A stretch of 64,000 nt of DNA from Torymus aiolomorphi (Eukaryota; Arthropoda; Insecta; Hymenoptera; Torymidae), in NCBI GenBank assembly GCA_036365515.1, contig CM070876.1, positions 176,217,478-176,281,477 on the forward strand. Direction: 5' to 3'. Within the stretch, counting starts at the first letter, position 1. Each line of letters starts with the position of its first letter. Both the position numbers and the translations under genes were made by a program. Below the pieces are notes generated by a model. That model was not told where the DNA came from. It searched no databases and saw only the letters and a list, made by a program, of their open reading frames with translations. Positions 26,401 to 38,998 of the stretch are shown here, piece by piece.

Positions 26401-29400
26401 CACTTTGACACATATATCACTAATTTGTTAGAATCAGTCGTGCTTCACGGCAGCTGCGTCGAATGCTACTGCGCACTGGCCGGCCTACTGGAGCTACTCC
26501 GGGACGACCTCGACGCCGCGTGGATCACGATGATGATCGGGGCGGACGACGAGGTCTTTGACGAGGACAATGCCGAAGTGAGGGCTCTCTATATTGGGGG
26601 TAGATGATTCGATGAGCGCGGTATGCGCGCGTGAATGGGTGTGTTGGTTGAGCGTTGTGGAGGCTGCGCCGTATTTGCATGAAATTGGCGCAGCCTTGGC
26701 GAGTCGCGTGATGAGTGGCAAAGGAGTTTTTTTCTTCCGTTTTCAAGTCATTTTCTATCAGTTTTCTTTTTCTTTTGAAGAAAAGTAGGGTTTCCTGAGA
26801 ATTGTACACGAGAATGAACTGATCGTTAAATACCTCAGTTTCTTCCATAATTTACTATATATCTCCGGAGACCTGAATTAGCCGAATCCTCTGTATACAC
26901 CAGATACAAAAAACGCTGCGGGAAGCGATCACGACGGCGGGCGTGACGATCATTTCTTCGTGTCACCTCGTCGACTGGATTCTGGACGCGGGAACTGGCC
27001 GTATTGAGAGTTTGTTGATCGAAAAGAACGGCGACGAGTGGGAGATCGCCTGCGACGCGTTTCTGAGTTTCGAAACGAAAGCGCCTTGCGCTGAGACTCT
27101 TTGCGGTGAATATCATTGTTACTTCTGTAGGTAAAGAGTAATGCAGATGGGGGAATAGCTTTTTTAGTGATATTGTTACGTAAAGAGGAGTTGAATGAAA
27201 ATATATCTTACTGTACACATAATTGACTAATGTACGTGTATTTTAATGATTTTTTATTTTGTGTTTATATGTTATACGTTTATTAATTTTTCGAGGTTTA
27301 ACTCTATATGAAAAAATTAAAATCTGTATGATGAAGGTTTTTGTAGTCCCCCACTGACATGCATTTCATCGATTCCGTATGGAATGTTGTTATTGTTTCA
27401 TATTTTTATATCAATTTCATAATTTATAACTATGAATTTTATTATAATAATTTATTATTCTTGTATATAATATTCTGTTATGTATTTATATTTATCTATA
27501 AAATTTAATTTTTTCTTTTTGTTGCAGGTGAGTACCAGAAATTACTGAGTAGTTGTTAATTCCTGCTGGAGCGTGAGTCTATCTGTATCTATTTAAACTT
27601 TCAGAAATATTTACTTTGTTTTTCATTGTATTTACATTTCAAATGTAACTTTTAAATAATATAAAGTTAATACTTCTGAAAATATCTAAACAAAAGCTAT
27701 AAGAAACTCGAGCATTATTCTTTTTGAGCAACACTGTACCGTTGAATAAAAAAAACAAACAAAATGTTGATATACATTTTTCAAAACCACTGAAAAATCG
27801 GAATCGCCTGTCCGCAAAGTTCTCATATCTTTCGTCTATATATGACCAGCCATAGACGAGGTAATTCTATCTAATTGCTGCGGTTAAGCAGATCGCTACC
27901 GTTCCTCGTTTAAAATTACCCGTATAACGAGATGATGGAAAATTAGAAGTTAAAATAGGAACGAGAATTGAGCGGATTTGGGGCAACTGAAAATTATTCG
28001 CCAAATTGAATAATTCAATTAATGGCATATATCAATTAGTCGATACTCTATTAAACCATTATAGTATTAAATAATATTCTATACTAAAAACATCGATATA
28101 GAAAATCAAAGCGCCTGATCAGACTCGCTCACTTCCATTTCCACCAAAATTTCCCATTCTCGCAGCGATCGCTGGTTCAGGCCTCGTCCTCAGTACCGAC
28201 CATCACCTCCCCGTCGTCGACTCGAGCTTCCGTACGAGCGACTCGCGCGTCTTCGCCGCCGGCACGCTGACCGGCCGGGAATGCAGCGGCAGTATCAACA
28301 GCCTCGAAGTCGGCGAGAAGGTCTCGTTATATGTATATATACGCGCATAAGCGCCGATTAGTCATCGATCGCGCGCGCGAGTTCGTGTCAATTTAGGCGA
28401 TTTGGATCGATTTGAGATGATGTGTGGTATACGGATGAGCTTGCTCATACTTGGTAGTCGGATGATTTTTCTTTTTTCTGTAAATTTAAATTTAGTATAT
28501 TTTTTCAAACATTTTAAAAATAATTTTTCCTCGGGGTCGTTAATAATTTGTGTTTCAAGTGGATAACTCAAAAGTAGAAACAATTTTCATGATCTCGAAA
28601 GTAATCACTTTTTTTGCATAATACTCGGAAATGCCTACTCTATGTATAATTATTCTAAGCCGAAAATAAAATACAATCTACTCTTCTTTTCTAAATTAAA
28701 GTATATCACCCTACTCTGAAAATGACAGTTTGCCGAAAGGTTTTTAACCGCGATACTGCACGAAACCGAGGGAAATCAGCGTCAGACCGGCGAGACGCTC
28801 TCGAGAGATTTCAAGCCGGCGACGTCGGCGAACGATGACAAGTACCGGATGCCCATTGTCGTCTCCTGTCTTCTCCCCGGCGGATATCGCTATCTCCGCG
28901 CGCAGAAACCGGGTGCCGATGCTACTGGAAAGGTGAATTTCCGAGTAGAGGCTTTGAATGAATTTATTTTTTCATGTGGTAATTATAAGATGTCTATATA
29001 GTTAAAGTAACATGATATCACAGAACTAAAGCTGCTAAAATTATATATTTAAAACATATAAAACTTAATTCAGTATCATTAATCAACTTACAAAAAGTGA
29101 GCGAAAGGAATACCTATTAGATTCACTTAAAGAAAAAATGCTTTACTTTATTAAAAATTGATAAAAGTATCACAATATCTGCGCATTTGAAAAGAAAAAA
29201 AAATCAATTTCAATTAGAGCGTAAACAGTCTTGAATTACAATATCTACGCGTCACTCCGCACCCCTTAAAAAAAAATCTCCCTGTTACACAAAAACGTTA
29301 CATTTTCTCCGCGCAACACCACTGCACTATATACCTTCATGCACGTACTTCTCCGTGTACATGTACATATATTACATACATGTATAGGCGCTGCGAGGCG

Positions 29401-31809
29401 GCGCGCGGGATGACGTGTTTACGTCGGGATCGTGCACAGCTGACACTGGATACTTTCGGCTTCGTTTAAACCAGTTCCGTACGGTCGAGTGCGTGACGTG
29501 CTTCGGCAAAACGGTGAGCGCAGAAAAAGAGAGCACAAGCGGCTTTATTGCGTCGACGTTGTGCACTTCCAGATTGTTGCGAAATTCCGAGGCGTCGCAG
29601 TCGTTGTTGCACCCAGTCGTTCTTTCTTCTTCTTTTTTTTTTTTTTTTTTTTTTTGAGTGAACCAGCGGCTTTGACTTGGTGTAAAAATGACGATGACGA
29701 TCGGGTTGGCGCGCGCGCGAGTGTTTTTGATGGGCGTAAGGAAAGATTAAGGATGATTTTTTTAAATTGGCTATTAAAAAAAATTGTATTTTGAATCTTT
29801 TACTTTACTACCGAGAAAAATTTTGTTTTGTAGATTTTGATGTAAAATGTCTTATATTTAGGTTTTCATATTTCTTTTTTATTTCAAATTGAAACACTAA
29901 CGTTTTCGGTATATATTCTCCTACGGACGACTTAAAAATTGAAATAATGCCATTTTTGTAAAAATTATAATTTTTTTAGATATATTTTTCGTGTTCCAAG
30001 TATTAGTATTTTACGGTGCCAAACTATATTACTAGAACTTGTTTTCATTTCGGATCATAAAGAAAACTCATATAACGCAAAACTACATACAATATAAGCC
30101 GTGCATTGCATTCTGTCATTCTTTCATAACGTTGCGCAACTCCTAATACACCGAAGCATAATTCAACGCCGACAAGTGTACACTCATTTTCCACCTAAAC
30201 TACCGACCATAACGATTCTAGCGAACGTCTCCAAAAAAGCCCTCCGCTTGCGCACTCGATGCTTACTTACGCCTCGCCGAACCGTTCCGTATACTCTTCA
30301 ACAGCATCGAAAGAGAAAAAAGGAACAACGCCAATTTGCATAACTGCCGTTTTCTGGGAACGAACCCCAGCAGCGCGCGTGCCTAATTAAACGCAGCTCT
30401 CGTAAAATCTGGAAGCGCAACGACCTTCTTTTCTTGCTACATACCGACACATCTTTGTGTATGTAATACTTATATACACTCCTCCGTTCGCGCGCAGGAC
30501 TTCGACGTTCAGAACATCGCGGCGCTATGCGGCAAGCACGAGGCGCTGCTCGGCGACCTGAGAACCCGTTTCACGGTGAGAATTGGTTCCGGATCCCGCG
30601 CGAGTAACTTTTATCTCTCGTCTGTTTTTTTTCTTTTGCTCCCACAAAGGAATAGTCGTTTTATCGCTTGCATATATAACAAAAACCCGCGAAATTGGGA
30701 TTTCTCGAGTTGCAGAGCGGCGAGATACCGGACCTGCGCGTGCACTTCCGCGAGTCCTGGACAGCAGCGCTCTACCACGACGAGTTCGACGCGTTCCGCG
30801 AGAATTGCAAATGTTCCTGCTGCTGTAACGCGGATGACGGCGAAGTGAGAAATTTCGATTTACCGCTGCGTGCTGCAGTTTAGTCTTTTTTTTTCTTCGC
30901 CGCGTAAGTGGTATATTACGCAAATATGTACGCAAACGGCGGTGTTTTGATATTTTTACAAGCTTGCGGGTTTGTGTGTGTGTGTGCGTATCTTGCGTGT
31001 GTATTATATAGTTTTTGACGGGAAAAGTGGAATTTTATGGGGAACCGTTAAGATTTAGAATATAGATGTTTCCCAGCGCATAAATTTTGTGGGAAACCGA
31101 AACGATTTCTGTGTTTTTTTTTCGTGGAACGTTAATCACGATTTTTCGGTTAATTACATACAGGCTGCTGGGAGTAAGATGTCTAATGATGTATTTAATT
31201 TATGGGATAGAAATTTTAGAAAATATCTACGAAAGTACGAAGACGAATGTTTGATCGGAAAGTAGTCAAGTTCAAAGCGCACTTTTTATATCCTTTTGTA
31301 TTATTCATAATTTTAAATAATCTTTAACAGTACTTGTACATCGAAATTCATAACAAACGTACCACGCTCTAAATTTTACCAACCTCATTTTTCCATCACG
31401 CAACCACTCTCCACAAAAACTCAGACGCCACTCTACACACACAAAACACACATCCACTCCTATCTCCGACATAATCGTCTATATCTACAGCCGATCATCG
31501 ACTGCAAGGCGACCCTGAGGGCCGAGCTAACGAGCCTACTTCCGAGCGATAATTGCACGGACGTGAGTTGCATTCTGCTCTTAAAAAAAAAAAAAGCTAC
31601 CCTTCTAACATCCCCATTATATATATATATACACACGTGTACTCAAGTTAACCGCGGAAGACCGGGAGCTAGTCGTAACGCAGTGCCTGGAGCGATCCTG
31701 CTACCCAGGTAACCTCGGGGTGGCGCTGCTCGGGTTCCTCGAGCGCTGGAGCGACGAGCTCTCGATGTATTATAACGCGCGCGCGGAAGGAGTGCCGCAG
31801 GACCATTAG
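20085..31809 (+). CDS. CFAP61: CFAP61-like axonemal protein (22 exons)
   Basis: Exons: 20085-20233, 20971-21131, 21201-21336, 21676-21930, 22963-23025, 23167-23240, 23629-23795, 24194-24456, 24942-25116, 25289-25530, 25587-25781, 25860-26003, 26085-26182, 26432-26577, 26904-27105, 28166-28320, 28729-28932, 29388-29513, 30498-30575, 30716-30844, 31491-31562 and 31648-31809 (TAG). All junctions keep frame with GT-AG borders, giving about 1131 residues; family members have about 1200. The exon 13 donor is uncertain (26182 or 26191). N-terminal exons carry family segments such as 'LLDADAPQLRELYGDFY'. Exon 10 carries a dinucleotide-binding loop, 'VVVGASDCGSAF' (about residues 544-555). Exon 16 has 'VFAAGT', like the FAD-site C-terminal motif. 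CFAP61 belongs to the calmodulin- and spoke-associated complex at radial spokes of motile axonemes; in insects this implies sperm flagella. An earlier in-frame exon cannot be excluded. Confidence 0.88.
22081..22951. mobile_element. TA-flanked inverted-repeat element in CFAP61 intron 4
   Basis: The ends CACGGAGAAAAATG plus 'ttataataaattttattat' and complement enclose 871 bp, with TA on both sides (22079-22080 and 22952-22953). A TA target duplication fits Tc1/mariner-like non-autonomous elements. The interior has several shorter inverted segments around 'actatattttatag' and a tRNA-like segment at 22321-22386, probably a nested insertion. No transposase frame. The right end stops 11 bp before exon 5 of CFAP61. 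Confidence 0.7.
22321..22386 (-). mobile_element. tRNA-like segment (SINE head or pseudo-tRNA)
   Basis: On the minus strand this has an A-box-like 'agtggttagcgcgtccg' and, after a 'ccatgctgagggtcc' segment, a B-box-like 'gggatcgatccc'. The layout is tRNA-like but the acceptor ends do not pair well, so a functional tRNA is unlikely. It lies within the element at 22081-22951. Confidence 0.45.
23360..23433. repeat. (AC)n microsatellite in CFAP61 intron 6
   Basis: About 37 AC units, between exons 6 and 7 of the CFAP61-like gene. Confidence 0.95.
24531..24731. mobile_element. TA-flanked MITE in CFAP61 intron 8
   Basis: Left end CACAGAAAAATTTT, right end AAAATTTTTCTCCGTG, with TA on both sides (24529-24530 and 24732-24733). 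It is 201 bp long with no coding capacity. Same terminal group as 22081-22951 and 34650-34882. Confidence 0.6.
29632..29655. repeat. Poly-T run in CFAP61 intron 18
   Basis: A run of about 24 T after a 'ctttcttcttc' stretch, shortly after exon 18. Confidence 0.9.
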
Positions 31810-32037
31810 AAAGTTATGATGATGATGATGATGATGATGAGAGGAGGGACATCGACTTTGCGAAGTTTTGAAAAAAAAAAAAAGAAAACAATTTGAAGAA
31901 TCTCATATATGTTTGGTGAATAGTAACTTTTCGTTCGGTAGAAAACGTTTGTTTGGAACTCTTTTCTTATAAGAATTTATATTGATTATGTAACATACTA
32001 AGGTTTAATCAATTATAAACAGTAGCAATTATATTAA

Positions 32038-32043
32038 AATAAA
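32038..32043 (+). terminator. Polyadenylation signal candidate for CFAP61
   Basis: AATAAA about 230 bp after the CFAP61 stop codon; it is the first such hexamer I noticed downstream. An (ATG)n tract (31816-31840) lies between. Confidence 0.45.
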
Positions 32044-32099
32044 ATTTTAAAAATATTAAATTAAAACTTTGTCAATGAAATGTTTTAGATTATACAGTA

Positions 32100-32758
32100 C
32101 TAAAATATACATATATAATAATTTTCAGTGATTCAATCATTCGTCATTTAAAAATTTGATTTTCCAACTTATCAAATCAAATTCTTTTATCGAAATTCTG
32201 CCTTTAACGAGCACTGGATGTAAAACACAACTGCCTTAACGACGTGAACGTTGAAATCATTTAATTATCAGTTTCCGGGCTTCCCGCGAAACATCCATCT
32301 GTCTAGGATCAACAAAATTGATATTCCTATGACACACTGTTTGATCCCAGATAAGAGCATGACTAACCCCCTACTTCCACATAACGCGCAAAACTAAACA
32401 TTGTAAAACTCTTTTTTTTTCACCATAAAAAAAAGAAAATAACCTCTCCCAAAACTTCGTTACATCCGTACGCGGGGACTTTCTTTATACCTGCGCGCGT
32501 CGCACAATGTATATAACTTTCCCTTGCGCGATCTCCCATCGCTCTCCTCCGTAGCATTATTACACACGCCAATTTTGCCAATTCCATTAGCCGGTGAGAA
32601 CAAGCGGTGCTGATTACCCTCGAAAATCCATCCTTCCACACAATCTAACGGCAGCAGCAGCAGCGGCGGCAACAAAGCCTCGTAAAATCCGGTTCCCCGC
32701 GCGGTCCATTGTCATCCCGCGCTATATGCCATTATAATACGCCAAGCCTATAAGCTAG

Positions 32759-32819
<61 letters not shown>

Positions 32820-33764
32820 GAGGCTGCTCCCGATCTCTCTCGCGCAGTTCCGTTTATTAGCATGATTCGCGCGTGCGCGAGCGAGCGATCTGATCTTGTA
32901 GGTCAAGTTTACGAGGCTTGGCGCTTTTCCTAGAGCGAGCTGCGAGCGAGCGCGGGAGAGGTGAGAGCGCGGAGGTGGCCACTGTGCAGTCCACGTGCGA
33001 CGCTGCTGCTGTGTTGTTGTCTTCGCCTGGTGAGCGGAAGGAGCTGCTTTACGTGTGTGCGTTGCGATTCGTGTAATAGATACGGTTGTGTGGTGGCTGT
33101 GGTGGGGGTGTGGCGAGGATTGCGCGAGGAATTTCGATGGATTGTGAGAAAGGAGTCTGTACTTATACTTTAGTTTCTATTGACTGGATGGGGTTTAATG
33201 CATTGCGTATGTAGTTTATCCTGTTACGTAACGAGCGTTTTTTAAGAGTCGGAGAACTGAGTAAGAGGTTGTTTGGTACGTTCTAAGAGTGAAAATTGCG
33301 TAAAGTTGGATAATAATATACATTCGCGAAAAAAGAATACAAAATTGAAGTTGTGGTAAAATTTTATTAGTCTTTTAAGTTTAAGAGAAAATACAACATT
33401 TTTCCAGTGAGAATGAAGATTATTGACAAAAAAGTGTTCATGACTTCAATATCTTTTTATCTAATGTCACAAGTTTAGTGCATTAAAGTGTTTAATATGA
33501 AACCATTTTTATTGTTAATATATAAGTCTGATCAGCTACTTTGTTTTCTTTCGATTCTTTTATTAACTATTGAACTCTGAATAGTAAGATTTACCTAATT
33601 ACACATTTTATAAAGGCTTTAAACTTTGAATCTCATTTTATTTCCTTATTGTTACGCTATTGGTATCCATGCAAATATTGGATGTTCCTATATCGATACA
33701 AACGAATTTAAACCCTTAAGTACATGATTAAAAGAAAATTTATTACAGTCGTATTAATAGAGTT
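32100..33764. promoter_or_regulatory. Intergenic DNA with (GA)n and CpG island at 32640-33170
   Basis: Between CFAP61 and the retroelement relic. A (GA)n run (32762-32815) is followed by CpG-rich DNA with 'gagcgagc'-type repeats and a donor-like GAG|GTGAGA near 32961. GA runs beside insect promoters can bind GAGA-type factors. This may be a transcription start with a noncoding exon for a plus-strand gene such as the HOPX-like one. The 70-codon Cys-rich frame at 32961-33173 has no family resemblance. The rest of the interval is AT-rich and featureless. Confidence 0.3.
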
Positions 33765-34570
33765 GTAGCAATAGCGGCTTAACAACATTTTTGAACCCCG
33801 ATATTGATGTAATTTCAGATAGATTAATTCTTAATGAATTCCAATTTCTACGCAACCTAAAAGTGGGACAGTTAAAAGTAGATACAAGTATACACTTTTC
33901 CTCTTTTAATTCTCTAAAGTGCCTAACTGAGTAGGGTTGCACTTTGAACATAAATGAATCTGCTACGGCTGGGTGCTTAACAGTAGAGGTTAAAAATTTG
34001 TACATAAAAACGACCTCATTGAAATAATGAGTAGATTTGATTGTAAATAAACCAACTTGTATCGATATCGAACTATAATTATGGTCCAATCTACTCATTG
34101 GCACAAAAAATTTCTAAGACAAATGTTGCAAGAAGTTTGTTGAACCGATTCCAGTAGCCTCGTAAGATATCCCTGATAAGGAGACCAGATCAAAAACCCA
34201 TATAATAATTTGGACAAGACTAAACTTCTATATAACGTTAGTAAAGAAGACGCATTCTTGAACGATATTGTATTCCTAAATATAAAACATAGCATTCTAA
34301 ATGCTTTTGAAGTAGCCATCTCAATATGTTTGCCAAAAAATAATTGATCATTGAAGATAACTCCGAGATGCTTAATGAAATTAACTTATTTAGCTTAAGA
34401 CTACCGACTAAGTAATCATATAGAAAAACGAGAAGAGCCTCTGTAAAAAGATATCATATTGCATTTGACTATATTAAATTCTAACCCATTTTGAGATGAC
34501 CACTTGACTACTTCGTTAAGTGCTACTTGTAAACTTTGCATAGAATAAAAATCTACAGTCTATCAAGGCA
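33765..34570 (-). pseudogene. Non-LTR retrotransposon reverse transcriptase relic
   Basis: Read on the minus strand in broken frames. Near 34480-34510 it gives 'WSSQNGLEFNIVKC', the segment that follows the RT catalytic motif in jockey/CR1-type elements. Then comes 'HLGVIFNDQLFF' and, at 34095-34319, 'LYRSLVLSKLLYGFLIWSPY' and 'RLLESVQQTSCNICLRN', the usual C-terminal region. The frame at 33754-34104 ends with 'FRLRRNWNSLRINL', like the usual tail. Several stops and frame changes separate these pieces, and the 5' half is missing. It is a dead fragment of a LINE; the exact clade is not resolved. Confidence 0.75.
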
Positions 34571-34649
34571 CTTAAAATATCATTTATAAAAGAAATAAAA
34601 AGAATCGCAATAATGCAACGATTATTAAGCTTTTCGAACAAAACCACTA

Positions 34650-34882
34650 CACGAAGAAAAATTTTCTATTAAAAATTACTATGTTTTATTGTAACCGGGG
34701 GACAGACTTGAATTCTTAAAAAAATTACTATGTTTTCTAGCAAAAATTGCTATGTTTCTAGTAATTTTTACTACATTTATAGCAATTTTTGCTATAAAAC
34801 ATAGTAATTTTTTTAAGAATTCAAGTCTGTCCCCCGGTTACAATAAAACATAGTAATTTTTAATAGAACATTTTTCTCCGTG
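34650..34882. mobile_element. Palindromic TA-flanked MITE
   Basis: Near-perfect foldback of about 233 bp. The arms begin CACGAAGAAAAATTTTCTAT (left) and the complement of CACGGAGAAAAATGTTCTAT (right), continue through 'ggggacagacttgaattc', and meet near 34766. TA flanks both ends. It abuts the end of the LINE relic. No coding capacity. Confidence 0.8.
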
Positions 34883-37720
34883 TACAGTATATTGTATTCG
34901 CTATTCGCATCATCACATTGATCATATACACATATTTATCCAACTTTATTTTAATCGTCAATATTATAAATTTGACTTCTAAGCCTCGCCAATAGTAAAT
35001 TCAATGTTAAGCGTTTTAGATATCAAGCGTGAGTATGAAATCATTTCTCAAATCGTAAAATGATACCACCCATATAAATTTGGCGGTTGACAACTACAGG
35101 ATCGTTCGCGAAAACGAGTTCCTCTATTGAGAAAGCAGAGTTGTTAAATCATATTACGGGTTATAATACGGATAACATTAGTGTAATAAAATCTTGTTGT
35201 TGGGAAATTTTGTTTTGTCCTATGTCGTTTTTAATCTGATACCTGCTAATATATTGTTACTTGAAATTTCATACTTGCTAGACTGAGGAAATAGAGCTTT
35301 TCGATATAGTCGCAATTGAAATCTATATTTCCTGTTGTATACAACCGTCGTAATAATTCAAACAGAATTAAATAATTTATTGAGGAAATTTGAAGTGAAT
35401 TTGTTTGATGATACATTTAATTAAAATATATCCACTTTAAATTGAATTGAATCAAATTAATTTGGGATTCATATTCGACTAGACAAGTTCTACATCTAGT
35501 TCAATTAAGAATACACACGCGCACTGGACATACGACATAATTCTAGATTTTTCTCCTATAACGATACCTGTACACGTAAATTAACATAGTTTTCGAAATC
35601 TGAAACTGATTAAAATGTGGTCATATATGTTCAGTAATTAGCAAAATTTTTGAATTATTATTGAATGATATAGCTTACGAAACTAACATTTTATTTTTAA
35701 TGATGCTATAATATTGTATCTTCTAAATGCTATTGTGTAAATAAATATACCTTCGCCTGAAATAGACGATCGTAAAATTCAACCAAATTCCATTTCTAAA
35801 CATACATTAAGCATACGAAAATTTCATTTGCAGAATCGTACGAAATAACGGGAAAGAGAAATCAAATACAGTCCCTTCGGAATGTCTACGATTAAAACCC
35901 TTCTCGCGTAATCTCAAACCACCACTTCTTTCCATTGACACGCGACATTGCAAACACCGAGACGGTCTTCACACCGCTTTGTTTACCCTCGCGAATTCGA
36001 AAAACGCCGTGAGGCTCTCTGCCCCCGCGGTTATACATTCTCGCGTCCGCTGAAACGCTTCCAATTTCCCGCGCGAGCTTGCGCGCTCCTCTCAAATTTA
36101 GGTCAATGTCGGGCTAATATTAAACGTCGCGAGGGCGCGCACACGCGCTTTTATTTATTTGCCGGCGTTTTTGTTTTGCCTGCTCCGTGTATATATGTAC
36201 GTATACTTCGAAGCAGAGCTTTTTATAAAGGCGCCGCGAGGTTTACGCTATAGCGAGCATTCGTATTTTGAGGCTGGATTGGGAGAGGTAAGGGCGAAGG
36301 TGTTATTGGATTTTTATAGAGTGGGATAAAAGTAGGGTTTGTGAGTTCTGAAGGATAAACAGCTTTGTATGGAAAAACCTTGGTGTATTTGAATACATGG
36401 TTTGGATGATAAATGATGAGTGAGAAGTTTACGGGTCGTAATATGTCGTTCAATAGTTGATAATGAATGTTTTTGGGGTGTAATGTAGTGCCAAAAGTAG
36501 TAATATTGTATAGTGACGAGCTCTAAAAGTGGTGTAAAATGTTTTCAGAAGTAGAAAAGAAATATGTGTATCCTATAAAACATTTTAATTTTTATTTCTA
36601 TTATACTTATTGATATTTGCTCAATAATTTGGTATATGACCTTTTCTATAGATATTCCTATGAATTTAATTACACAATCATTAAAAATAAGCACTATTTC
36701 ATCACTGATTTTTTTAATCCAAATCGCATTCTCTTGAATTCCTTTAACACGAATGTTCAATTAAAATTGTCAAAATTTTGCAGTCTTTTTAAAAAAAAAA
36801 TCTTCATAATTAAGATATGATATAATAGAAATTACAAATTTAACAGCCCCAATTGATACTTAAGTACAAAGTTTAATTATAACGAATAGGCACAGAATAA
36901 ATAAATAACAGACATTTTTGAATGAGTTTACTGATACGACAGTTAACCAACCTTAATCAAAGACATTTATAATTTTCGCACAAGACAAATCATTGATAAA
37001 AATCCATAAAATACCGGAACGATGAGACAAAGCTAAATAAATCCCGGTGGCGTCAAACCGAGAAAGCCTTCCTACACACCTGCGGCAGTTCGCGCGCGGG
37101 GCCGACGTAATTGTTATGCAACGTACTTATATGTATATCTGTATCCCTGGAATCCACACGTGGGTGCCAGCGCGAACGCGCGGTATTTCGACGCCTCCAC
37201 TTTACAGCGCGCGGCTTTCGACGCCCGCGTGTGTCTCGTTGCCACCTATATAGGTACGTTGCGCGGGAATAAAGCGGAGAGCGATCGACCTTGTCGGCAG
37301 ATCAACTATATCGCGTGTATTAATTGATCGATGTTGAGAGATTGTGAGAAGAGTAGGAACGTAACGAAGATATATATACACGTCTTCGTAGTAGAAAATT
37401 CCAGTATTGTTCAGAGGAAACTAATTGAAAATATTGATTTATAATTGAAACGTTGTATTTTTTATATTATGGCAATTTGAACAGAAAAAAATTGGACGAT
37501 TAAGTTTTTTTTTTTATATATATGATTGTGGATACAGTCGTTTAAAAATGTCTAATGGTTGCCGTGGAAACAAATGTTTTTTAGACATAATTTTATTTGC
37601 AAAACTACGTTTTTGAAAAAAATTTATTGCATTCTGTATTATTATAAAATGTGTACGCATAGTGTAGGTTTTAAAAATAATAGTATACATACTATTTTTT
37701 TTTTATTCCATATTCCTACC
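34883..37720. other. Intergenic DNA, CpG-rich patches, no gene seen
   Basis: AT-rich except for CpG-rich patches at 35930-36260 and 37040-37290. Frames there (35948-36253 plus, 35892-36095 minus) are unlike known proteins. Either patch could be a promoter or noncoding first exon of the HOPX-like gene downstream. Confidence 0.35.
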
Positions 37721-37973
37721 CGTATACCACTATGCAGGGTTTCTACGGGACGCCCCCACCGCCTTGGCGTGGGTGCGTTTGATCCTAACACCCTTCCCTA
37801 TTCCCACACTATTCCTGCATTCGCTCAGGGTTCGCGCTTGCACACGCCTCCTGTGGTGGAAAACCTCAATGCCACGAGGGAAAACCCACACCAGAAACAG
37901 CGGGCAGAGGAGTCAAACTTGAATATGTTAGAGAAAACAAGCTCAGGTTATCCTCCCCTGCCTGCCGGCTTAA

Positions 37974-38173
37974 GGTGATGTGATACCCACATTATTACTC
38001 AATTCTGGGTTCTCGTTTTTCTCCTTCAATTTTAAACTTTTTGAAACTCTTTCGACACGTTTTAAGTTTCATAAAGAACTAAAACATATCAAAGAGTTTT
38101 TTTCTTAAAATTAAAAACTGAATGAGAAAAACGGGAACCCAATTTTGAGTAATAGCGTGGGTATCGCATCACC
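37974..38173. mobile_element. TTAA-flanked palindromic element, 200 bp
   Basis: The arms GGTGATGTGATACCCAC and complement GTGGGTATCGCATCACC extend inward through 'actcaattctgggttctcg' and complement. TTAA lies on both sides (37970-37973 and 38174-38177). No coding capacity. A partial relative begins this window at position 1. Confidence 0.8.
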
Positions 38174-38177
38174 TTAA

Positions 38178-38544
38178 CGGGGTGGCATAGTCCTACCATT
38201 ACCGACCGAGCAATTGACACAGTTTCAAGCTTATTAAAAATAAAATACGTAGAATCACAAAAAATCAAGAGAACACCCTTCTGCGGTTTTGAACGTTCTA
38301 TCATCCAGTAAAAGTTTGGAGTCGAAATATCAAGTGGTTTTTGCAAAACCTTTGAACGAAACCGAATTTTGTTTTGTTCAAAGTTTTTGCAAAAACCACT
38401 TAATATTTCGACTCCAAACTTTTACTGGATCAAAACCGCAGAAGGGTGTTCTCTTGATTTTTTGCGATTCTACATATTTTATTTTTAATAAGCTTGAAAC
38501 TATGCCAATTGCTCAGTCGGTAATAGTACGGCTATGGCACCCCC
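38178..38544. mobile_element. TTAA-flanked palindromic element, 367 bp
   Basis: Long arms of about 170 bp. They start CGGGGTGGCATAG with complement CTATGGCACCCCC, then 'aagcttattaaaaataaaat', 'agaacacccttctgcggttt' and 'agtttggagtcgaaatat', and fold about 38365. TTAA flanks both sides, and the left TTAA (38174-38177) is shared with the preceding element. Frames across it are translations of the palindrome. Confidence 0.85.
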
Positions 38545-38742
38545 TTAAACACGTACCATTAATGTTCTCTGTCGGTACGGCAGAGCGATTGCTGCCATCC
38601 AAGTTTTAAAAACTGCCTATTTTGTTACTTGGATGCTCACGCTGCCATGCGACCAGAAAGTGCATTAATAGGCGGCCGGCTGCGAGCCGCGGTTTTACCT
38701 AGGCACATGATCAATTTTTTCATCCGAAAAAAAAAATTAGAG

Positions 38743-38815
38743 GTGCCCCGACCGGGAATCGAACCCGAGTCTCCCGGACGGGAGGCCGGGCTCTTACCCA
38801 TGAGCCACCGCGGCT
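38743..38815 (-). mobile_element. tRNA-Gly-like pseudogene or SINE head
   Basis: On the minus strand: GCCGCGG acceptor strand, a good A box (TGGCTCATGGGTAAGAGC), an anticodon stem CCCGG/CCGGG with loop CCTCCCGT, and a good B box (GGTTCGATTCC). The 3' acceptor strand pairs with one mismatch. A T run follows, like a polymerase III terminator. The anticodon loop has eight bases instead of seven, and no functional anticodon can be fixed (CCC, Gly, is the nearest reading). It is more likely a pseudogene or the head of a SINE than a working tRNA gene. Confidence 0.5.
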
Positions 38816-38998
38816 CTTAGTATACATACTATTAGTTTTATTTTTTATCGAATTTATTTTAATTATATAAAGACATCAATAGAGCCTGGAATTCGATCGG
38901 AAAGATTGATTACGGATATTCTCGACAAGTAAACGTAATATCAATTCTTGTAGACAATATAAACTTATAAGACTTTTTTTCCCATTTTTGCAGACATC

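Noticed and set aside
37559..37978. 139-codon plus-strand frame before the TTAA palindrome
   Set aside because: It begins in AT-rich DNA and stops at the element border; the GC-rich part (37735-37970) may be another repeat, but no protein family is visible.
38743..38815. Functional tRNA-Gly gene
   Set aside because: Eight-base anticodon loop and an acceptor mismatch; better explained as a pseudogene or SINE head.
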